A stretch of DNA of 9,769 nucleotides from an uncultured Selenomonas sp. GTDB taxonomy: Bacteria > Bacillota > Negativicutes > Selenomonadales > Selenomonadaceae. The DNA is taken from assembly GCA_938045435.1 (NCBI GenBank), contig CALIBA010000227.1:1-9769 (forward strand). Direction: 5' to 3'. The position numbers were made by a program, and so were the translations under genes. This document shows positions 6,890 to 9,769 of the stretch, one piece after another (the first letter of the stretch is position 1; each line of letters starts with the position of its first letter). The notes under the pieces were generated by a model, which saw only the letters and a list, made by a program, of their open reading frames with translations, was not told where the DNA came from and did no database searches.

Positions 6890-6930
6890 ACACTGCATTA
6901 TAAAAGAGGTGTTTGGATGCTGTGTTTTTT
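6890..6930 (+). terminator. Probable intrinsic terminator, imperfect stem
   Basis: ACACTGCAT (6890-6898) pairs with ATGCTGTGT (6917-6925) apart from one central T-T mismatch, and a run of five further Ts (6926-6930) follows. The 18-nt loop is long. If real, it ends a + strand transcript from the 6760-6890 stretch. The only promoter hint there is a -10-like TAAAAT at 6779-6784 with no good -35 box. Confidence 0.42.
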
Positions 6931-6950
6931 GAGGAAAAGCTGTTCTTTGT

Positions 6951-7020
6951 GAAAATTTCTCTAAAAAACTTAAAAAATTATTATAAAAAGCTTGCATATA
7001 CGCGATGAATGTGGTAAATT
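6951..7020 (+). promoter_or_regulatory. Promoter with AT-rich UP-like element for the candidate RNA
   Basis: TTGCAT (6992-6997) and TAAATT (7015-7020) are 17 bp apart, and TG at 7012-7013 forms an extended -10. The 40 bases upstream (6951-6990) are almost entirely A and T with A-tracts, as in UP elements of stable-RNA promoters. The predicted start is near 7027. Neither box is perfect; the combination of spacing, extended -10 and UP-like tract is what supports it. Confidence 0.6.
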
Positions 7021-7026
7021 TACTCT

Positions 7027-7278
7027 CGTAATTTCTCAGAGGATCGTATGCACATGGCTGCATACACTTTTTGGAAAGATTAGTCGGCCTTGGTGAATGG
7101 ATTCGTTCGGGACTTGGCCGGGTGATTAGTGTCTGCACGATGGAATTTTGTTTTGATATAAATATTATATTGTGCATGGACGACCAAAGCGGACACACTG
7201 AGGAATCTTTGGGAGAACGCATATGAAGTGCGTACGGCGTTCTTCGCGGCTGGTGCGATCACCAGCTTTTCTTTTTTT
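7027..7278 (+). ncRNA. Candidate structured non-coding RNA or cis-acting leader
   Basis: This stretch of about 250 nt runs from a predicted promoter to a strong terminator and has no supported ORF. A nested set of helices can be drawn by eye. Hairpin 7046-7052/7059-7065 comes first. A long-range closing helix, AAAGATT (7075-7081) with AATCTTT (7204-7210), encloses two arms. One is 7085-7089/7116-7120, topped by 7095-7099/7104-7108. The other is GTGTCTGC (7129-7136) with GCGGACAC (7189-7196), topped by an AT hairpin 7156-7161/7165-7170. Then come hairpin 7214-7220/7237-7243 and the terminator. I do not recognise a known family: the signatures I recall for tmRNA, SRP RNA, RNase P and the common riboswitches are absent. 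It could be a free small RNA or an attenuating leader for the genes from 7381. Confidence 0.55.
7249..7278 (+). terminator. Strong intrinsic terminator
   Basis: GCTGGTG (7249-7255) pairs with CACCAGC (7260-7266) around a CGAT loop, and TTTTCTTTTTTT follows at once. It is the best-formed intrinsic terminator in the window by U-tract. It ends the candidate RNA and would insulate, or conditionally attenuate, the gene starting about 100 nt later. I found no clear promoter between 7279 and 7367. Confidence 0.9.
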
Positions 7279-7367
7279 CAAGGACAGGGCATAAATTCAC
7301 GTGCAGGGCTTTATATGCAGCGTGTTTGCTCCGATATATCTTTATAGAAGGATTTTTTTCATTACAT

Positions 7368-7373
7368 GGAGGT
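7368..7373 (+). promoter_or_regulatory. Ribosome binding site fixing the start at 7381
   Basis: GGAGGT (7368-7373) is a near-perfect Shine-Dalgarno 7 nt before the ATG at 7381. An in-frame ATG at 7366 overlaps this motif and so cannot use it, which makes 7381 the likely start. Confidence 0.85.
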
Positions 7374-7380
7374 AAGAAAT

Positions 7381-8424
7381 ATGCATATATTTGAAGGGAT
7401 TGGCCGTATTGGTGCATATACACAGATGAAGATGGCCCAGTACGAGGCAAAGTATCGCATTCGTACGGGGCAAAGTCTGCGTCAGGCGATGGGCGGGACG
7501 CTGCCGTCCGGGCAGACAAAGACCAATGAGCTGCAAAAGACGGCAGGCACACGGGATGAAAGCCGCATGGCGAGCATCCGGCAGAAACTGCGTCAAGGGC
7601 GAAAACTATCTGCAATCGAGCTGAAATATCTCAAAGAGAACGATGAGGATCTCTATGAGAAGGCATGCCGCGTGCAGGACAGGCGCGAAGCGCTGGCACG
7701 CGCCCTCAAAAATGCCAAGACGAAGCAGGAAGCGCTGCGTGCCGTTGCACAGGCAAATATCGCCGTGCTCGCCGAATGGAAGGCGACGGGCGGTGCACAG
7801 CTGAATCTCCATGAGGGGGGCGGCGGCTCATCCGAGGGCGTGGATTCCTCTGCCGCAGGAGAAGGCGTCATGGCGGAAGATGGCGCTCTTGATGCGGGCA
7901 CAGAGGAGGCGGCAGCATCAACAGGACAGGCGCAGGGGGTACTCGGGCGAGAGGCGCTCGCTGCACAGGGTGTCGGAACAGATGCCGCGGCTGCTGCTGC
8001 GGTGCAGACGGACACCGCGAAAGAGCAGCACGATGCCGGGCGTGAAAGCCGCTTTCAGGAAGGGCCGTCAACGCGGGACTCCTATGGCAACCGCCGCGTG
8101 CTCTCACGTGAGGAGGTTGCCTCTATGATTCGCACGGCGAAGCAGCAGAGCCAGATTACGCCGTTGGATCATGAACTGGTCTACGCCCTGCGTGCGCTGC
8201 AGCGCGAGTGGATGGAGTATTCCAATACAGACGAATACAAAGAACTCCCCAACACGGAACTCGATGCGACAGCGGAGGAGCAGCGTGGCGGGCAAACGAA
8301 GCGCCGTACCGTAGAAACTGCACCTGCCGCATCGGCGCAGCAGGGCTTGGCGGACATCCTTGCGGCCGCGCAGCGGTACTATATTGCTGCACAGCAGCAC
8401 GATCACTTTATCGCAAAGGGATGA
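7381..8424 (+). CDS. Uncharacterised helical protein with low-complexity linker
   Basis: I do not recognise this 347-residue protein. From the start at 7381 (MHIFEGIGRIGAY) it has no signal peptide or membrane segment. Residues 63-128 are charged and helical and contain KLSAIELKYLKENDEDLYEKA, a lysine- and glutamate-rich pattern seen in various Firmicute proteins of unknown role. Residues 145-220 are a Gly/Ala/Ser/Glu-rich low-complexity linker, including a run of six alanines. A second ordered block, residues 236-285, begins with SREEVASMIRTAK and contains LVYALRALQREWMEY. This suggests two helical modules joined by a flexible tether. It is the first gene after the structured RNA and lies 22 nt before the carbonic anhydrase gene on the same strand. 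Its codon use resembles its neighbours. Confidence 0.85.
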   Translation: MHIFEGIGRIGAYTQMKMAQYEAKYRIRTGQSLRQAMGGTLPSGQTKTNELQKTAGTRDESRMASIRQKLRQGRKLSAIELKYLKENDEDLYEKACRVQDRREALARALKNAKTKQEALRAVAQANIAVLAEWKATGGAQLNLHEGGGGSSEGVDSSAAGEGVMAEDGALDAGTEEAAASTGQAQGVLGREALAAQGVGTDAAAAAAVQTDTAKEQHDAGRESRFQEGPSTRDSYGNRRVLSREEVASMIRTAKQQSQITPLDHELVYALRALQREWMEYSNTDEYKELPNTELDATAEEQRGGQTKRRTVETAPAASAQQGLADILAAAQRYYIAAQQHDHFIAKG

Positions 8425-8433
8425 TCCCTTTTT
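8415..8433 (+). other. Small hairpin spanning a stop codon, possible weak attenuator
   Basis: AAAGGG (8415-8420) pairs with CCCTTT (8426-8431) around a 5-nt loop holding most of the stop codon of the 7381 gene, and the run of Ts reaches 8433. The Shine-Dalgarno of the next gene begins one base later. It is short for a terminator and may only trim expression of the downstream genes. Confidence 0.35.
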
Positions 8434-8446
8434 AGAAAGGTCTTTT

Positions 8447-9016
8447 ATGTTTACATTCAAGGGAGATGGATTTCCCTCTTTTCATGGCATTACCCCTCAG
8501 ATTAATGAGGAGGCATTTGTTGCACCGCAGGTGTTTCTCTCCGGCGATGTGCGTGTCGGTCAGTATGCGAGCCTCTGGCCGGGGGTCGTCGCACGCGGCG
8601 ATGTGAACTATATCTCCGTCGGGGCCTGTTCAAATATCCAAGATCTTACCTGCCTGCACGTTGCGGATGATTACCCGTGCATCATCGGGGACTATGTGAC
8701 GGTCGGGCACAGCGCATGTGTCCACGGCTGCGAGATTGAGGATCACGTCCTCATCGGCATGGGCGCGATCATCCTCACAGGCGCGAAGATCGGGCGCGGC
8801 TCCATCATCGGGGCGGGTGCTGTCGTCAAGGAGCATGCGGTCATTCCGCCGAACTCTCTCGTCGCGGGTGTCCCCGGCAAAGTCGTGCGGGAGAACATCG
8901 ACCGCATCGCCACCATCCATGCGCAGGCACTTAAATATAAATGTGAGTGGGCCGTCGAGTATGGCCTTTATCCGGAGATTGGCGGCGAACGCTTCCACGG
9001 CGAAAAGGTCATTTGA
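8447..9016 (+). CDS. Gamma-class carbonic anhydrase-like hexapeptide-repeat protein
   Basis: This 189-residue protein is a left-handed beta-helix of the gamma carbonic anhydrase/YrdA group; such proteins form trimers and may hydrate CO2 to bicarbonate. The three metal-ligand histidines are present: H71 in LHV, H88 in VGH and H93 in VHG, with the five-residue H88-H93 spacing of the archaeal enzyme Cam. R50-G-D and N63-I-Q-D also match active-site residues. Repeats such as IGDYVTVG, VLIGMGAIIL and IIGAGAVV build the helix, and PPNSLVAGVPGKVVR is the usual exit motif. The start at 8447, 6 nt after AGAAAGG, gives the family's usual N-terminus; an in-frame ATG at 8360 lies inside the previous gene. 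Activity is not certain, since many members lack the acidic proton-shuttle loop of Cam, as this one appears to. Confidence 0.92.
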   Translation: MFTFKGDGFPSFHGITPQINEEAFVAPQVFLSGDVRVGQYASLWPGVVARGDVNYISVGACSNIQDLTCLHVADDYPCIIGDYVTVGHSACVHGCEIEDHVLIGMGAIILTGAKIGRGSIIGAGAVVKEHAVIPPNSLVAGVPGKVVRENIDRIATIHAQALKYKCEWAVEYGLYPEIGGERFHGEKVI

Positions 9017-9441
9017 TGGCGGCATCGCATGATGCCGCGCATGCGATTGCGCAGCCACACGGCAAAGAGCAGCAGGTGAAGATGGAGATCGTCTCCATGA
9101 TTCACGGTGGGGAGTCTCCCTATGACATCATCTACCATGTGGCCAAGTGGCTTGAGCGCGTCTCGGCAGAACCCGGTTACGCCGCATACGTCGAGGATGC
9201 GATGCGTGCCGTCTATGGTCTGGCACTCATGCATGTGCGCCCGATGGAGGATGAGCTGCGCGATGTGCAGGCACGCCTTGTGCGCATCCGTGAGGCGTAC
9301 GGGAAACCGGAGTTCACGGAGGAGGAAAAAAAGCGTATGCGCTTTGCCATCGACCTGCACGAGAAGAACATCGAGCGGCTCAAAGCACTCATCGAACGTG
9401 CAAAGGTGAGCGGCACTCCTGCGGAGATAGTGAAGAATTGA
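9016..9441 (+). CDS. Uncharacterised 141-residue helical protein, coupled to the carbonic anhydrase gene
   Basis: I do not recognise this protein. Its ATG overlaps the previous stop (TGATG), pointing to translational coupling; a weak AAAAGG lies about 7 nt upstream. An in-frame ATG at 8947 lies inside the carbonic anhydrase gene and is unlikely to be used. The protein has no cysteine, signal peptide or membrane segment. Residues 1-22 are rich in Ala and His (H5, H9, H15). Residues 23-75 contain ESPYDIIYHVAKWLERVS and look globular and helical. Residues 77-130 are charged and likely coiled coil, including FTEEEKKRMRFAIDLHEKNI. A later start at 9082 is possible. Tight coupling suggests it acts with the carbonic anhydrase-like protein, but no function can be read from the sequence. 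Confidence 0.8.
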   Translation: MAASHDAAHAIAQPHGKEQQVKMEIVSMIHGGESPYDIIYHVAKWLERVSAEPGYAAYVEDAMRAVYGLALMHVRPMEDELRDVQARLVRIREAYGKPEFTEEEKKRMRFAIDLHEKNIERLKALIERAKVSGTPAEIVKN

Positions 9442-9468
9442 TTGTATACCGTGTATACCGCGATACAA
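9442..9468. repeat. Tandem GTATAC palindromes within a wider inverted repeat
   Basis: GTATAC occurs at 9444-9449 and 9453-9458, 3 nt apart, and each copy is self-complementary. A wider pair, TTGTAT (9442-9447) and ATACAA (9463-9468), encloses them. The unit lies between a stop codon and a terminator. It could be a protein-binding site or simply an extension of the terminator stem. Confidence 0.35.
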
Positions 9469-9500
9469 AGCGCCCCGTGCTTGCGTGCATGGGGCGCTTT
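9467..9500 (+). terminator. Intrinsic terminator ending the carbonic anhydrase cluster
   Basis: AAAGCGCCCCGTGC (9467-9480) pairs with GCATGGGGCGCTTT (9487-9500) over 14 bp with one G-T pair and a 6-nt loop. The tail after the stem is short on T, but the stem itself ends in TTT. It starts 25 nt after the stop codon. Confidence 0.82.
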
Positions 9501-9510
9501 ATGATAGAAT
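9481..9510 (+). promoter_or_regulatory. Probable promoter of the TRAP receptor gene
   Basis: TAGAAT (9505-9510) with TG at 9502-9503 forms an extended -10. A weak -35 box TTGCGT (9481-9486) lies 18 bp upstream, within the terminator loop. The predicted start near 9517 gives a leader of about 60 nt with a good Shine-Dalgarno. Confidence 0.5.
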
Positions 9511-9578
9511 GAACTTGTTCCGCTCGTATTGAGGAAGATTTTCAAGCACAGGAAGGTTTTTGTTGGAGGGAGAAGAAT

Positions 9579-9769
9579 ATGAAGATTTTCAGCATAAAGA
9601 AGATTTTTGCGGCAGGTGCGGTATGTGCTCTTTCTGCCGCCCTTCTCGTAGGGTGCGGGGGCGGCGGCGGCTCCGCGACAGGCGATAAGAAATTCCTCAA
9701 CATCGGCACAGGCGGTACTGCGGGCACCTACTACCCCATCGGCGGCGCAATCGCCGAGGGGCTGAACAA
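9579..9769 (+). CDS. TAXI-family TRAP transporter solute-binding lipoprotein, 3'-truncated by window edge
   Basis: Sixty-three codons are visible and the frame stays open to the window edge. The product begins with a lipoprotein signal peptide: lysines at 2, 7 and 8, a hydrophobic stretch, and the lipobox LVGC with C26 as the lipid-bearing cysteine. A Gly/Ser linker follows. FLNIGTGGTAGTYYPIGG (39-56) is the start of the mature domain typical of TAXI receptors, which bind substrates such as glutamate or other carboxylates outside the membrane and feed a fused TRAP permease. GGAGGGAG lies about 7 nt before the ATG. The permease gene is expected downstream, outside the window. The substrate cannot be told from this fragment. 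Confidence 0.9.
   Translation, partial: MKIFSIKKIFAAGAVCALSAALLVGCGGGGGSATGDKKFLNIGTGGTAGTYYPIGGAIAEGLN

Noticed and set aside
6701..7222. A 173-codon minus-strand open frame across the long intergenic region
   Set aside because: It would overlap the HMA operon promoter and operator and run antisense to the foldable RNA. Its product has no family resemblance and its start has no Shine-Dalgarno.
7027..7278. Assignment of the foldable RNA to 6S RNA or a known riboswitch
   Set aside because: The branched fold differs from the single rod of 6S RNA, and I find none of the conserved boxes I know for T-box, TPP, FMN, SAM, cobalamin, lysine, glycine or fluoride elements. A covariance-model search is needed to settle it.
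8360..8446. An N-terminal extension of the carbonic anhydrase-like protein from an upstream in-frame ATG
   Set aside because: It lies inside the previous gene without a ribosome binding site, while the ATG at 8447 has a well-placed one and gives the family's normal length.
1..9769. Mobile element, prophage, CRISPR array or toxin-antitoxin pair
   Set aside because: No transposase, integrase, spaced direct repeats or recognisable toxin-antitoxin genes are present; composition is even apart from the AT-rich intergenic tracts.

Overview
The window is a GC-rich bacterial chromosomal segment. It most resembles a Firmicute of the class Negativicutes, such as Selenomonas or a relative. That placement is inferred from gene content and style: an MtaB-type tRNA modification enzyme, a NirJ1/NirJ2-like radical SAM pair, a zinc/cadmium ATPase whose metal-binding domain is a separate small gene, a TAXI-type TRAP receptor, and a tRNA gene with encoded CCA. 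No single feature proves the taxon. I see no transposase, integrase, phage gene or CRISPR array.

Layout. Bases 1-1284 are the 3' part of mtaB. A consensus promoter overlapping its stop codon drives a tRNA-Arg(ACG) gene (1331-1408) with its own terminator. Next, on the + strand, come a TetR-type regulator (1580-2212) and two radical SAM/SPASM genes (2249-3439 and 3436-4539) that overlap in an ATGA. They resemble NirJ1/AhbC and NirJ2/AhbD, enzymes of siroheme-derived heme synthesis. A perfect 13-bp hairpin (4549-4580) separates them from a convergent minus-strand operon. That operon is read from 6759 down to 4588 and holds a 72-residue HMA metal chaperone and a P1B-type Zn/Cd/Pb ATPase. Its strong promoter carries an ArsR/SmtB-like operator over the predicted start site.

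Bases 6686-7380 hold no convincing protein gene but are not empty. They contain the minus-strand promoter and operator, an inverted repeat and terminator-like hairpin (6799-6930), and a promoter followed by a richly foldable, roughly 250-nt untranslated stretch ending in a strong intrinsic terminator (7027-7278). This candidate non-coding RNA or cis-acting leader is the most interesting part of the window. It lies about 100 nt before a three-gene + strand cluster: an uncharacterised 347-residue protein (7381-8424), a gamma-class carbonic anhydrase-like protein (8447-9016) and an uncharacterised 141-residue helical protein (9016-9441) translationally coupled to it. A terminator follows, then the start of a lipoprotein receptor of a TAXI-type TRAP transporter (9579 to the window end).

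How the genes work together. The TetR gene and the radical SAM pair probably form one unit for tetrapyrrole (heme-type) metabolism. The HMA protein and ATPase form a metal-efflux unit under a metal-sensing repressor encoded elsewhere. The carbonic anhydrase cluster may be controlled by the upstream structured RNA, but that link is inference.
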